Shown: positions 16,355-25,796, numbered from the stretch's first letter. The stretch is DNA of 64,000 nucleotides from CBDFKB01 sp965248715 (GCA_965248715.1 CBDFKB010000007.1:744001-808000), one strand, 5' to 3'. Program-made: numbers and translations. The notes: generated by a model from the sequence alone, not told the origin.

Positions 16355-17287
16355 ATGGACCATGGCAATGATGAGCCGGACAGCGCTGCCGGCAGCTTTG
16401 TGATCGATGGATGCCGGCTGTCCGCGCCGGCACTTGACCCAGCCCTTTATGTGGTCGCCACCCCGATCGGCAATCTCGGTGACGTGACGATCAGGGCCCT
16501 TAAGACCCTTGCCACGGCCGACTGGATTGCCTGCGAAGACAAGCGGATAACCGTGCGCCTGCTCAACCGATACGGCATCAAAGGTCGCATGACGGTTTAT
16601 CATGAGCACAATGCGCACAAGGCTGGCGCCAAATTGCTTGCGGCACTTGCTGGTGGCGGCGCGGTTGCACTGGTCAGCGATGCCGGCACCCCACTGATAT
16701 CCGACCCCGGTCAGCGCCTGGTGGAAAGTGCGGTCGCTGCCGGCCACACGGTGGTTTCGGTGCCGGGACCATCAGCCGCAATCGCAGCGCTTAGTGCCTG
16801 CGCGATGCCGACCGAGCGGTTCCTGTTTGCCGGATTTTTACCGACCCGGGCCGGTAAGCGGGATACGGTGCTGGCTGAACTGGCATCGCTCGCGGCGAGC
16901 CTAGTGTTTTACGAAAGCCCGAACCGGCTGGCTGCCAGCTTAGCGGCGATGGCGCATAGGTTCGGTATGTCGCGCCCAGCGGCGGTGGGTCGGGAACTGA
17001 CCAAGCGTCACGAAACTATTGTGCGCGGAACGCTGGGCGAACTTGCTGAACATTTTGCCAGCCATGATCTTATCAAAGGAGAATGCGTGGTTGTTGTTTC
17101 CCCTCCGCAACGAAACCGGCGAGAAACCGACATCGACATCGAAGCGGCACTCTTGGAAGCGCTTGAGACTATGTCGGTGGCCAAGGCGGCGGGCGAGATT
17201 GCCCACATCACCGGCCAAAGCAGGAATGAGATTTATCGCCGTGCATTGCAATTGCGGCACGGCCAGGCCGGGCAAGATGGCGGCTAA
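16355..17287 (+). CDS. rsmI: RsmI, 16S rRNA (cytidine-1402-2'-O)-methyltransferase
   Basis: 310 residues from the ATG at 16355; a GTG at 16340 would add five. After a variable N-terminus the tetrapyrrole-methylase fold begins LYVVATPIGNLGDVTIRAL and includes ACEDKRITVRLL, VALVSDAGTPLISDPGQ (the SAM-binding GTP loop) and VPGPSAAIAALSACAMPTE. The C-terminus after ECVVVVSPP is a helical domain ending in ITGQSRNEIYRRAL. The enzyme methylates C1402 in the decoding centre. It overlaps yraN by 11 bases. Confidence 0.95.
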   Translation: MDHGNDEPDSAAGSFVIDGCRLSAPALDPALYVVATPIGNLGDVTIRALKTLATADWIACEDKRITVRLLNRYGIKGRMTVYHEHNAHKAGAKLLAALAGGGAVALVSDAGTPLISDPGQRLVESAVAAGHTVVSVPGPSAAIAALSACAMPTERFLFAGFLPTRAGKRDTVLAELASLAASLVFYESPNRLAASLAAMAHRFGMSRPAAVGRELTKRHETIVRGTLGELAEHFASHDLIKGECVVVVSPPQRNRRETDIDIEAALLEALETMSVAKAAGEIAHITGQSRNEIYRRALQLRHGQAGQDGG

Positions 17288-17630
17288 CCGGCACTGGGCC
17301 TACCGCAAGGGACGGCTGGCCGAATTTGCTGCCGCCTGGTCGCTGCGGGCGAAGGGGTATCGTATCTTGGCCATGCGATGTCGCACCCCGGTCGGGGAGA
17401 TCGATCTGATCGCCCGCCGTGGCGATCTGGTGGCAATCGTCGAGGTCAAGGCGCGCAACAGTGTTTGTGCTGCACTCGACGCCGTTACGCCCACGGCCAT
17501 GCGCCGGGTGCAAAGTGCTGCCGATCTGTGGTTATCTGGCAGGCGCGACGCGGCGCGATTGTCGATCCGCTTCGATATCGTCGCAGTGGTGCCATGGCGG
17601 TGGCCGGTACACTTTACAGATGCGTTTTGA
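17277..17630 (+). CDS. yraN: YraN (UPF0102) nuclease-fold protein
   Basis: A 117-residue member of UPF0102. It has GRLAEFAAAWSLRAKGYRIL (about 11-30) and the endonuclease-like motif EIDLIARRGDLVAIVEVKAR (about 42-61) with the E-x-D...E-x-K arrangement of PD-(D/E)XK nucleases. Its exact role is unknown. The ATG at 17277 overlaps the rsmI stop; the open frame running upstream from 17019 is a shadow of rsmI. In related genomes gshB follows; here a repeat and then irr follow. Confidence 0.9.
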   Translation: MAANRHWAYRKGRLAEFAAAWSLRAKGYRILAMRCRTPVGEIDLIARRGDLVAIVEVKARNSVCAALDAVTPTAMRRVQSAADLWLSGRRDAARLSIRFDIVAVVPWRWPVHFTDAF

Positions 17631-17655
17631 GTGCGGCTTTGCCATTGCGATCGCC

Positions 17656-17799
17656 GTGACAAGCGCTAGAGCGTATTCCCGAAAAGTGTGTAGCGGTTTT
17701 CGGATAAGAATACGCGCCAGGAAAAATGCGGCTCGCGTATTCCCGAAAAGTGTGTAGCGGTTTTCGGATAAGAATACGCGACAAAACAAAGCGATAGCG
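17656..17799 (-). repeat. Two partial REP-A repeats
   Basis: An AAGCGCT tail and one second-palindrome unit (17668-17716) are followed by an unrelated 16-base stretch and then a second copy of the palindrome plus linker (17733 to about 17799). Both carry GCGTATTCCCGAAAAGTG and the matching CGGATAAGAATACGCG. The first-palindrome parts are missing, so the repeat unit can be broken at its linker. Directly downstream of yraN. Confidence 0.85.
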
Positions 17800-18117
17800 G
17801 CTACAGGCTTTCCTGTTTAAATGGCAGCGATTTGTTCGGTAGGATTTTTCGTTTCAGCGAGGAAACTGACCAAGCTGAAGCGGAAAAGACCGCCAAGCAG
17901 AATTTTGAAGAACATGTCAAAAATGCGTGATAATCTGCGAAAATGCGTGGTAATCTGCAAATCTTTTCCACTTGTTGTTTGGCGACCCGACAACCTCGTG
18001 CAATGCTTACGGTGATTACACCGCAGCACCCCGCGCTTGTTGTCGGAACACAAAATAGCCGGGTTCAAACGCCCCGATTTAAAAAGGAAAGACTGTAAGG
18101 TCTGTGAAGAGGATAGA
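17800..18117. promoter_or_regulatory. Upstream region of irr with a 20-bp tandem duplication
   Basis: The leader of irr. At 17920-17959 a 20-base unit, AAAATGCGTGATAATCTGCG, is present twice in tandem with two differences. Further left, CTGTTTAAATGGCAGCGATT (about 17813-17832) matches short sequences near 5240 and 42226. Part of the region is open on both strands but I see no protein-like frame. The irr promoter and any iron-control element should lie here. Confidence 0.5.
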
Positions 18118-18558
18118 ATGAAAAGCGCGATGAACCACAAAGTACACCGCACGGTTGAGGAAATCGAAACGGCGTTACGCGCAGCCGATTTGCGGCCAAC
18201 CCGTCAACGGGTTGCGCTGGCCGAATTGCTATTTGCCAAGGGCGGGCGCCATATATCTGCGGAAATGCTGTATGGCGAGGCCAAGGAGGCGGGTATTTTG
18301 GTCTCCCAGGCGACGGTCTACAACGCGCTGCATCAGTTTGAATCAGCCGGCCTGCTGCGGATCGTCAATGTTGGCGCATCACGGACCTATTTTGATACCA
18401 ACACCAGCGAGCATCATCATTTCTATGTCGAGGAAACCGGCCAATTGCTTGATTTTTCGCCGGACGCAGTCGACGTACGGTTTCTTGCCAAACCGCCTGC
18501 TGGCACCAAGGTGTCAAAGATTGAAGTGGTGGTTTGCCTAAAGTCCGACAAGGGCTGA
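18118..18558 (+). CDS. irr: Irr-type iron response regulator (Fur superfamily)
   Basis: 146 residues from the ATG at 18118, which has GAGGA eight bases upstream; an in-frame ATG at 18037 lacks this. The winged helix spans RPTRQRVALAELLFAKGGRH (about 27-46) and SQATVYNALHQFESAGLLRI. The HHHFYVEETG segment holds the histidine cluster implicated in heme response of Irr, and the protein lacks the C-terminal CXXC zinc site of Fur. Irr governs iron and heme genes in rhizobia and is degraded or inactivated by heme. Related genomes usually pair irr with fabA-fabB-fabI; here these are 37 kb away. Confidence 0.9.
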   Translation: MKSAMNHKVHRTVEEIETALRAADLRPTRQRVALAELLFAKGGRHISAEMLYGEAKEAGILVSQATVYNALHQFESAGLLRIVNVGASRTYFDTNTSEHHHFYVEETGQLLDFSPDAVDVRFLAKPPAGTKVSKIEVVVCLKSDKG

Positions 18559-18597
18559 CAGGCGTCACATCCCGGTTAAGGCATCGTACCGCAATCG

Positions 18598-19152
18598 TTA
18601 TCGTTTGACGGTTTCGCCCGGATAAACTCCCCACAGCCGGCTTTGGTCGACATAACCGCTCACCCTATCGGCGGTCTTCTCAGCGACTTCGACGCGGCAC
18701 CATTTGCCGTTGCAAAATACGATCCTAGCTAAAAGTCCCGGCGTCATATGTGCGGAAATTGGCGCGCCGGCGTCCGGTGCTGTGTGCAAATCCACCAATT
18801 CAACCGGGTTATTGCGATCCCAAGGGGCAATCAATGCTGTCCGCTTGCCAGATAATAATGGCCGCATAATCCAGCCTTCACTACCTTGCGAGTCGCGCAC
18901 CTTGCGCCAATTGTCATATTCCTGAATTACCTCCATCGGCAGGCCGGAGCGTACATAAAGCCACTCGACCCGGTAATGAAGACCGGGCCCCACCCGCATA
19001 TTGGCGCGTGCCGATTTGATGGACACAAATCTCGGCAATGGTGCGGCGGATGCGGCTTGGGCTGGCCCACCAAGGGCCATCGACACAAAGATCGCGGTTA
19101 GCAGCAGAAGGATTGCGTTTGATAATCGGAGCACGGACTGGATGCTTGACAT
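18598..19152 (-). CDS. Secreted SH3-domain protein
   Basis: From the ATG at 19152 the protein is 184 residues with a signal peptide (hydrophobic ILLLLTAIFVSMALG, cleavage after GPAQA about residue 33). Two bacterial SH3-like repeats follow: SARANMRVGPGLHYRVEWLY (about 45-64) and a second ending WCRVEVAEKTADRVSGYVDQ. This is the DUF1058/SH3 family of alphaproteobacterial envelope proteins, perhaps binding peptidoglycan; the function is not known. ATG at 19185 would extend it by 11 residues. It lies between irr and a divergent 2-hydroxyacid dehydrogenase. Confidence 0.85.
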   Translation of the reverse strand: MSSIQSVLRLSNAILLLLTAIFVSMALGGPAQAASAAPLPRFVSIKSARANMRVGPGLHYRVEWLYVRSGLPMEVIQEYDNWRKVRDSQGSEGWIMRPLLSGKRTALIAPWDRNNPVELVDLHTAPDAGAPISAHMTPGLLARIVFCNGKWCRVEVAEKTADRVSGYVDQSRLWGVYPGETVKR

Positions 19153-19321
19153 TATCTGTAATACTCTAATTGGGCTGACTGACATTGGTCGGTGCGGACC
19201 GTGATCGGCATTATTGAAATCCGAGGGCGCGGGTCGTTTTTCTCGCCGGGCGGGAACACCCATTGGCCAATATCAGGGTTTTGGGTTAAGGCCCGGTCAA
19301 CAATCTGTGGTTTGGAGCGCA

Positions 19322-20320
19322 ATGTCGAAGAAAAAGCCGCTGGTAATCATCACCCGCAAACTACCCGATGTGATCGAAACCCGCATGCGGGAGTTGTTCA
19401 ACGCCGAACTAAACCTGGAAGACCGGCCGATGAGCCATGCAGCGCTGATGGATGCGATCAAACGCGCTGATGCTTTGGTGCCAACGGTGACCGACCGGAT
19501 CGATGGGGCGCTGATTTCCCAGGCTGGTGAAAATCTCAAACTGATTGCCAATTTCGGCAATGGGGTCGACAATATTGATGTTGCAGCAGCAGCCAAGCGG
19601 GGCATCGCGGTTACCAATACGCCCAACGTCTTGACCGAGGATACGGCCGATATGACGGTCGGGCTGATGATCGCGGTATCACGGCGATTAGCCGAAGGCA
19701 TGGCGGTTTTGATCGGCGGCAATGATTGGCAGGGATGGTCGCCGACTTGGATGCTCGGCCACCGCATTTGGGGCAAAAGGCTTGGCATCGTCGGCATGGG
19801 CCGTATTGGTACAGCAGTGGCGCGCCGGGCCCGTTCGTTCGGTCTATCGATCCATTATCACAATCGTCACCGGGTCAGCGAACCGATCGAGGAAGAGCTT
19901 GAAGCAACCCATTGGGAAAGTCTCGATCAGATGCTAGCACGCACCGATATCGTGTCGGTGAACTGCCCACACACGCCGGCCACCTATCATTTGCTGAACC
20001 GCCGCCGCCTACAACTCCTGCAGCCCAATGCGATTGTGATCAATACCGCGCGTGGCGACATCATCAACGAAGAAGCGCTGATTGAAGCGCTGGAAAATGA
20101 CCGGATCGCCGGTGCCGGGCTCGACGTATTCCAGCACGAGCCGGCGTTCAACCCGAAGTTCATTGAATTGGCAGAGCGCGGCAAGGTGGTGCTGTTGCCG
20201 CATATGGGTTCGGCCACCATCGAGGGTCGCAACGAGATGGGCGACCGTGTAATCATAAATATCCGCACCCTGTTCGACGGCCACCGGCCACCGGATCGAG
20301 TTTTACCAACCGAAGTCTAA
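19322..20320 (+). CDS. D-isomer-specific 2-hydroxyacid dehydrogenase (glyoxylate/hydroxypyruvate reductase type)
   Basis: 332 residues starting MSKKKPLVIITRKLPDVIET. The Rossmann signature is LGIVGMGRIGTAVARRARSF (about 155-174), the catalytic region has VNCPHTPATYHLLN and INTARGDIINEEAL (Arg), GLDVFQHEPAFNP (Glu) and LLPHMGSAT (His). This set fits NAD(P)H-dependent reduction of glyoxylate or hydroxypyruvate; substrate is not fixed by sequence. The upstream open extension of 36 residues is rejected. Confidence 0.88.
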   Translation: MSKKKPLVIITRKLPDVIETRMRELFNAELNLEDRPMSHAALMDAIKRADALVPTVTDRIDGALISQAGENLKLIANFGNGVDNIDVAAAAKRGIAVTNTPNVLTEDTADMTVGLMIAVSRRLAEGMAVLIGGNDWQGWSPTWMLGHRIWGKRLGIVGMGRIGTAVARRARSFGLSIHYHNRHRVSEPIEEELEATHWESLDQMLARTDIVSVNCPHTPATYHLLNRRRLQLLQPNAIVINTARGDIINEEALIEALENDRIAGAGLDVFQHEPAFNPKFIELAERGKVVLLPHMGSATIEGRNEMGDRVIINIRTLFDGHRPPDRVLPTEV

Positions 20321-20333
20321 GAGAAATAGATAT

Positions 20334-21104
20334 TTATGCGCGCGGCGCCTTCAGGGCAGGTTCAGTGCGCCGATAAGCTACCCGCATGAAACGGGTGCCG
20401 CGCGCATCATACATCAGCAAGGTGCCGGCCAGGCTGTCGCCGATACCGAGCAATTCCTTGATGATTTCCAATCCTTGCATCGATCCGACCACGCCGGTCA
20501 GGGCACCGAGAATGCCGGCTTGGGCACAAGTAGGAATCAGCCGTTCGTCCGCAGGGTTAGGAAACAGGTCACGGTAGCGTGGAAAATAATTGCCATCCTG
20601 GTCACGGCAATGGGGTTTGAGCGTGGTAATTGACCCGTCGAACTGACCAACCGCTGCCGAAACCAGGATGCGCTTGGCCTGTTCGCAGCAATCGGCGATC
20701 AGATAGCGGGTGGCAAAATTATCTGACCCGTCGGCGACAATGTCATAGCAAGATATCAACTCAAGGGCGTTTTGCGCAGTGACCCGCGTCTGGTGCTGGC
20801 GGATTTCCACAAGGGGATTGATGCGCTTAGCGGCAATCGCAGCACTTTGGGTCTTGGCCATGCCGATATTGGCTGTGTCATGGATGGTTTGACGTTGCAG
20901 GTTAGATAGCGCCACTGTGTCATTATCGGCCACACCAATGGTGCCGATGCCAGCGGCGGCGAGATATTGGATTACCGGTGAGCCCAGTCCGCCGGCGCCG
21001 ATTACCAGTACCGACGCGCGACTAAGCGCTTGCTGACCTGCGCCGCCAACGTCTTTTAGAACGATGTGGCGGGCATAACGCTCCAGTTCTTCATCACTTA
21101 ACAC
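20334..21104 (-). CDS. moeB: ThiF/MoeB-family adenylyltransferase
   Basis: 256 residues with the E1-like fold. Visible are ERYARHIVLKDVGGAGQQAL (about 8-27), the nucleotide loop VLVIGAGGLGSPVIQYLAAA (about 32-51), NLQRQTIHD and DNFATRYLIADCC, and the catalytic-cysteine region PTCAQAGILGALTG (about 190). It activates the C-terminus of a ubiquitin-like sulfur carrier (MoaD or ThiS). The paired CXXC zinc motifs of E. coli MoeB are not seen, which is common in this group. It converges with the dehydrogenase and precedes recF. Confidence 0.88.
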   Translation of the reverse strand: MLSDEELERYARHIVLKDVGGAGQQALSRASVLVIGAGGLGSPVIQYLAAAGIGTIGVADNDTVALSNLQRQTIHDTANIGMAKTQSAAIAAKRINPLVEIRQHQTRVTAQNALELISCYDIVADGSDNFATRYLIADCCEQAKRILVSAAVGQFDGSITTLKPHCRDQDGNYFPRYRDLFPNPADERLIPTCAQAGILGALTGVVGSMQGLEIIKELLGIGDSLAGTLLMYDARGTRFMRVAYRRTEPALKAPRA

Positions 21105-21143
21105 CGAAAATTTTTCTCCCGATTGCGCTGTATTATCAAATTT

Positions 21144-22301
21144 TCAGTCCGAATTGCCGCTCGCGTTTCCATCAAAACCACCAGCATCTACATGAACAAA
21201 ACCTGGGTCGCCGCGCAAGGCCGCAAACATCGCCGGCTCGGTACCGGTCATCCAGGTCTGGCAACCAAGGGTGTCGATCAGTGCAAACAAGGCCGCACGT
21301 CGGTCCGGGTCGAGATGGGCGGCGATTTCGTCGAGCAATAGCACCGGTGAATAACCAGTGGTTTCACCAATCAGCCGGCAATGGGCAAGCGTCAACCCGA
21401 CCAACAGCGCCTTTTGTTCGCCAGTCGAGCACAGGCCCGCCGGCATCGCCCTGGTTGGGTGGATCACCTTGAGGTCACAACGATGCGGCCCGGTCAATGT
21501 ACGCCCGGCCGCTTGATCACGGCGCCTGGTTTCAGCCAACCTGGCACGAAACGCCTCTTCGACACCGACACTATCGGCATTGGTGCCAACCAAATCTTCG
21601 GGAAACCCGGTAATCTCGATCGCAGCTCGGGGAAATATGCTGGCACCGGATTGATTACGCGCGATTGAGGCGGACAACAAGGCGACGAACTCGGCCCGCG
21701 CAGCGGCGATCGCGGTTCCCAGTTCGGCGATTTGCGCTTCCTGGGCATCGAGCCAGCGGCGATCTTCGGCATTGGTGGTCAAAATACGGTTGCGGCCACT
21801 AACCGTATTTTCATAGGCAGATACCCGCCGCGCGTGGGCTGGATCGATCGCTAACACCATGCGGTCGAGGAAACGGCGCCGGTCGCCGGCCGCACCGGTA
21901 AACAAGCCGTCCATCGCCGGTACGATCCACACCACCCGCAAATGATCCAGCAAATGTTCGGCGCGGGCCACCGGTTCGCGGTTGATGCGGATCCGCCGTT
22001 GCCCTTCGATCCGTCCCGCGGCGGCACGGGCCAACCCGGTGCCGACGGTAATCGAACCTTTCATTCCCGCAAGTTCGGCAAACACACTCCAGGTGCCATC
22101 GCCTGATTTGCAGGCTAATTCGTCGAGTGGCGCCCGGCGCATACCCCTGCCCGGCGACAACAGCGACAGGGCTTCCAGCACATTGGTCTTGCCAGCACCA
22201 TTGTCGCCCGTGAGCACCACATATTGGCTCGCCACATTGAGTGACCCGTGCTCATAGTTGCGAAATCCAGTCAGATGGAGGCGTTGCACGGCGACCCGCA
22301 T
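21144..22301 (-). CDS. recF: RecF, DNA gap-repair SMC-like ATPase
   Basis: 385 residues starting MRVAVQRLHLTGFRNYEHGS. Walker A is VVLTGDNGAGKTNVLEALSL (about 28-47), the signature region is TGEQKALLVGLTLAHCRL and Walker B is PVLLLDEIAAHLDPDRR. RecF loads RecA at gaps. An ATG at 22331 would add ten residues. The open frame continues to 22586 but its first 50-odd residues are a translation of the REP-A array. It lies downstream of dnaN on the same strand, separated by that array. Confidence 0.92.
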   Translation of the reverse strand: MRVAVQRLHLTGFRNYEHGSLNVASQYVVLTGDNGAGKTNVLEALSLLSPGRGMRRAPLDELACKSGDGTWSVFAELAGMKGSITVGTGLARAAAGRIEGQRRIRINREPVARAEHLLDHLRVVWIVPAMDGLFTGAAGDRRRFLDRMVLAIDPAHARRVSAYENTVSGRNRILTTNAEDRRWLDAQEAQIAELGTAIAAARAEFVALLSASIARNQSGASIFPRAAIEITGFPEDLVGTNADSVGVEEAFRARLAETRRRDQAAGRTLTGPHRCDLKVIHPTRAMPAGLCSTGEQKALLVGLTLAHCRLIGETTGYSPVLLLDEIAAHLDPDRRAALFALIDTLGCQTWMTGTEPAMFAALRGDPGFVHVDAGGFDGNASGNSD

Positions 22302-22428
22302 GAAAATATCTTGGCACTCGGCAGCACTCATGCCGGCAACATTGTGCTGGGTTCCGTCTTCCCATTTTGATAGGCTAGCCGGGCAATCGCACGAATTTGA
22401 CGCAATGGCCAGGCCGCTAAACGCGCAA

Positions 22429-22835
22429 GTGCGTGTCGCCCAAAAGTGGGCACCGGTTTTGGGAAAAATGACACGCATAAACAAAGCGATAGCGCGACGA
22501 AGCGTATCCAACGCTTGGTGACAAGCGCTAAGCGTATTGCCGAAAAGTGTGGTGCGGTTTTCGGATAAGAATACGCGGCAAAACAATCAGATAGCGCGAC
22601 GAAACTATTCCAACGCTTGGTGACAAGCGCTAAGCGTATTGCCGAAAAGTGTGTAGCGGTTTTCGGACAAGAATACGCGACAAAACAATCAGATAGCGCG
22701 ACGAAGCGTATCCAACGCTTGGTGACAAGCGCTAAGCGTATTGCCGAAAAGTGTGGTGCGGTTTTCGGATAAGAATACGCGGCAAAACAATCAGATAGCG
22801 CGACGAAACTATTCCAACGCTTTGTGACAAGCGCT
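22429..22835 (-). repeat. Array of four head-to-tail REP-A repeats between dnaN and recF
   Basis: Copies at 22429-22529, 22530-22631, 22632-22733 and 22734-22835. The first has the variant-2 hairpin (GTGTCGCCCAAAAGTGGG with matching GACACGC), the other three the variant-1 hairpin (GCGTATTGCCGAAAAGTG with CGGATAAGAATACGCG or a close form). Copies two and four are nearly identical over their full length, suggesting a recent duplication of a two-unit block. Sits in the middle of the dnaA-dnaN-recF run. Confidence 0.92.
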
Positions 22836-22906
22836 AGGTGTAGTTGATCATTATAGCGCCGCAGCAAAGCAGCAAACCAGATTAGGGACATCAATTTCGC
22901 AGTGTT

Positions 22907-24025
22907 CTAAACGCGCATCGGCATCAAGACAAACACGGCATCGGCATCGACCGAACTGCGGATCAGAGCCGGCGAACCGGCATTGGACAGCATGAACTCG
23001 GTTTCGTCGCCAGTCAATTGGTTGGTGATGTCGAGCAAATAGCGGGAATTAAAGCCGATCTCGATCGGTTCGGCATCATACTCGACAGCTAATTCCTCGG
23101 TGGCGCTGCCGGAATCCGGATTGTTGACCGACAACACCAACTGGCCATCGCCGACCGCCATCTTGACTGCGCGACCGCGTTCGCTGGAAATGGTCGAGAC
23201 CCGGTCAACCGCCGAAGCGAAGCTTTTGCAATCCATTACCAAACGTTTGTCATTGTCGGCTGGGATCACTCGCTCATAATCGGGAAAGGTGCCGTCGATC
23301 AATTTCGAAGTCAAAACTACGCTGCCGATCGATACCCGGATCTTGGTATCGGAAATTTCGACCTTGGCGGTTCCTTCAGGATCCTCGACCAGCTTGTGGA
23401 TCTCGCCGACCGCTTTGCGCGGTACAATGATGCCACCAATTTCCTCTGCTCCAGCAGGTGCTGCAATTTCGGCGCGGGCAAGCCGGTGTCCATCGGTTGC
23501 CACCGCCCGCACCACGGTCTCGTTTCCGGCGGCGATTGCGTGAAAATAGATACCGTTCAAATAGTACCGGGTCTCCTCGGTGGATATCGCAAACTGGGTG
23601 TGATCGATCATGCCTTTGAGCGCCGCGCAGGAGATATGGAACGAATGGTCGAACTCGCCAGCGGTGATGTCCGGGAAATCGGTATCCGGCAATACCTGCA
23701 GATGGAAGCGGGACCTGCCTGAAGATATGGTCATGGCCGCACCGTCCGGTTCGCTCGCCAGCATCACTTCCGACCCGTCGGGCAATTTGCGCACGATGTC
23801 GTAAAACATATGCGCCGGCACCGTGGTAGCGCCGGTTTGTTCGGCAATCGCTGCTACGGTTTCCGTGGATTCGAGATCGAGATCGGTCGCTTTCAGTGTT
23901 AGTTCGGCGTCGCCGACTTGCAACAACACGTTGGCAAGGATCGGAATCGTATTGCGGCGTTCCACCACACGCTGAATATGGTTGAGTGCCTTCAAGAGGT
24001 TCAATCGTTCAATCGTAACACGCAT
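22907..24025 (-). CDS. dnaN: DNA polymerase III beta clamp
   Basis: 372 residues, the standard length, with three clamp domains. Starts MRVTIERLNLLKALNHIQRV and ends VDADAVFVLMPMRV, matching the conserved C-terminal VMPMR/L. Internal landmarks: LPDTDFPDI, DGHRLARAE and EIGFNSRYLLDI. It forms the sliding clamp that tethers replicative polymerase. It lies 163 bases downstream of dnaA on the same strand. Confidence 0.97.
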   Translation of the reverse strand: MRVTIERLNLLKALNHIQRVVERRNTIPILANVLLQVGDAELTLKATDLDLESTETVAAIAEQTGATTVPAHMFYDIVRKLPDGSEVMLASEPDGAAMTISSGRSRFHLQVLPDTDFPDITAGEFDHSFHISCAALKGMIDHTQFAISTEETRYYLNGIYFHAIAAGNETVVRAVATDGHRLARAEIAAPAGAEEIGGIIVPRKAVGEIHKLVEDPEGTAKVEISDTKIRVSIGSVVLTSKLIDGTFPDYERVIPADNDKRLVMDCKSFASAVDRVSTISSERGRAVKMAVGDGQLVLSVNNPDSGSATEELAVEYDAEPIEIGFNSRYLLDITNQLTGDETEFMLSNAGSPALIRSSVDADAVFVLMPMRV

Positions 24026-24188
24026 CGTGCGAAATCCAGTTTATGGTCAGGACCGGCAAATTGGCGGTCGTACCGGCCAACGGGGACGCACAAATTGTCT
24101 AATTCCGAAAGCAAGTGCAATAGGCGGCGAGATAAATCAACGCCATAGTGTGGACCACCGGCAGGTTGCCGCCCATTGGTCGGATCGG

Positions 24189-25706
24189 TTATTCCTCGAT
24201 CAATCGTTTCAGAAGTTCTATTTCGCGCGCCAATTTGGGATCATTAGCAGCCAATTGTTCGATCTTGCGAACCGCATGCAATACGGTCGTGTGATCGCGA
24301 CCACCGAACCGGCGACCGATTTCCGGCAGCGAACGTGGGGTCAAGGTCTTGGCCAAATACATAGCGATCTGGCGCGGTCGCACGATCACCCGGGTGCGCC
24401 GGTCGGACAACAGATCGTTGCGAGAAACATTATATTGGCGCGCCACCGCTTTTTGAATGTCTTCGATGCGCACCCGCCGGCTTTCTGCCGAAGAAACCAG
24501 ATGGCCGAGTATACGATCAAGGCTGTCGATGGTCAGGCCGTTTTCCGCGAACCGGTATTGCACCAGCAATTGGTTGAACGCGCCCTCTACATCGCGGCCC
24601 GAGCTGACAACTTGGCTCGCCACATAATCCAAGATGTCTTCTGGAATATTGAGCGACGGATCATCGGTGCGTGCGGCTTGATAGCGCATGCTCAAGATCG
24701 CCTTGCGCATTTCCATATCGGGTTGGGTGATCGGCAATGTTACGCCGCCCTGCAAACGTGAGCGGACCCGCTCATCAAGACTTTCCAATTCCAAAGGCGG
24801 CCGGTCGGCGGCAACAACCACCTGTTTGGCGCTATCAATCAAAGCATTGAGAAGGTGACAAAATTCCTGCTGGATCGATTTCCCCTGCAGGAATTGCATA
24901 TCGTCAATCAGCAAAATGTCGATGTCACGCAATGCCTCTTTGAATGACAGGGCCAGATGGTCGCGGATTGCCGAAGCAAACCGCCACATGAAATATTCGG
25001 CAGTCAGATACAACACCTTGCGCTCACCGGCACGCGCGCGCGCTTCCCAAGCGATTGCTTGCAATAGATGGGTCTTGCCGAGGCCGACCGGGGCGTGGAT
25101 GAACAGCGGATTGAACCGCACCGCGCCAGTACCGTATTGGGCCACCGAGCGGGCTGCAGCATGACACATATCGTTGGACACTCCTTCGACGAAATTGGCG
25201 AAGGTAAAGCGCGGATCGAGGGGCGAACCAGTAAATTCGCCGGACTGATCCATCATCTGGGCAAAGGGGCGCGGTTCTCTCGATTTATTGTGCGCGTTGA
25301 GTTTTTTTGGGTCGCCTGTGCCGGAAATTTTGTTGGATGCCGACTTATCCGGGTCCTCGGTGCGTACCCGGCGCACCGCCGAACGAGCAATGATATCGAC
25401 CCGCAAGACGTCGCGGTTTTCCTTTTGCCAAAGCTCAAGCAATACGTCGCGATAATGATTGTTGATCCACGACTTCAAAAATGTGGTGGGAACAGTGTGG
25501 GTGACGACACCGCCTTCGGCGCAATCAAGCTTGATGCGTCCGAACCAGCTGTCAAATACTTCCGCACCCAAGCGGACCCGCAAACGCTCAACTACCCGTG
25601 CCCATTCAGCCCCGATTTTCTTTTGCGCTCGGTTAGCCTTTTGCGCTCGTCCCTTATTTTCCCTGCCGGATTCACCTTTGCCGACATCGTCCCCAGTTGT
25701 AGGCAT
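24189..25706 (-). CDS. dnaA: DnaA replication initiator
   Basis: 505 residues. A charged N-terminal tail precedes domain I; the AAA+ domain has NPLFIHAPVGLGKTHLLQAI (Walker A, about 160-180), DILLIDDMQFLQGK (Walker B) and RSRLQGGVTLPI (sensor region). Domain IV holds the DNA-binding signature IGRRFGGRDHTTVLHAVRKI near the C-terminus. DnaA melts oriC. Only 90 bases separate its start from the rhodanese gene, so the origin, if near, is probably on the far side of that gene or elsewhere. Confidence 0.97.
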   Translation of the reverse strand: MPTTGDDVGKGESGRENKGRAQKANRAQKKIGAEWARVVERLRVRLGAEVFDSWFGRIKLDCAEGGVVTHTVPTTFLKSWINNHYRDVLLELWQKENRDVLRVDIIARSAVRRVRTEDPDKSASNKISGTGDPKKLNAHNKSREPRPFAQMMDQSGEFTGSPLDPRFTFANFVEGVSNDMCHAAARSVAQYGTGAVRFNPLFIHAPVGLGKTHLLQAIAWEARARAGERKVLYLTAEYFMWRFASAIRDHLALSFKEALRDIDILLIDDMQFLQGKSIQQEFCHLLNALIDSAKQVVVAADRPPLELESLDERVRSRLQGGVTLPITQPDMEMRKAILSMRYQAARTDDPSLNIPEDILDYVASQVVSSGRDVEGAFNQLLVQYRFAENGLTIDSLDRILGHLVSSAESRRVRIEDIQKAVARQYNVSRNDLLSDRRTRVIVRPRQIAMYLAKTLTPRSLPEIGRRFGGRDHTTVLHAVRKIEQLAANDPKLAREIELLKRLIEE

Positions 25707-25796
25707 TATGATAGTCTCCGCTTAATTGTAGGTTGTTGTTATTTTTCACTGGCACTGTTTGAACCGGACGGTGAAACCGCCGGCTAAGTCTCCGCG

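Noticed and set aside
22302..22586. 95-residue N-terminal extension of RecF
   Set aside because: Much of it is translated REP-A repeat; the RecF fold starts at 22301 (or 22331).
14505..22835. Direct repeats considered as CRISPR arrays
   Set aside because: Units are ~103 bp, adjacent without unique spacers, and palindromic; no cas genes are present.
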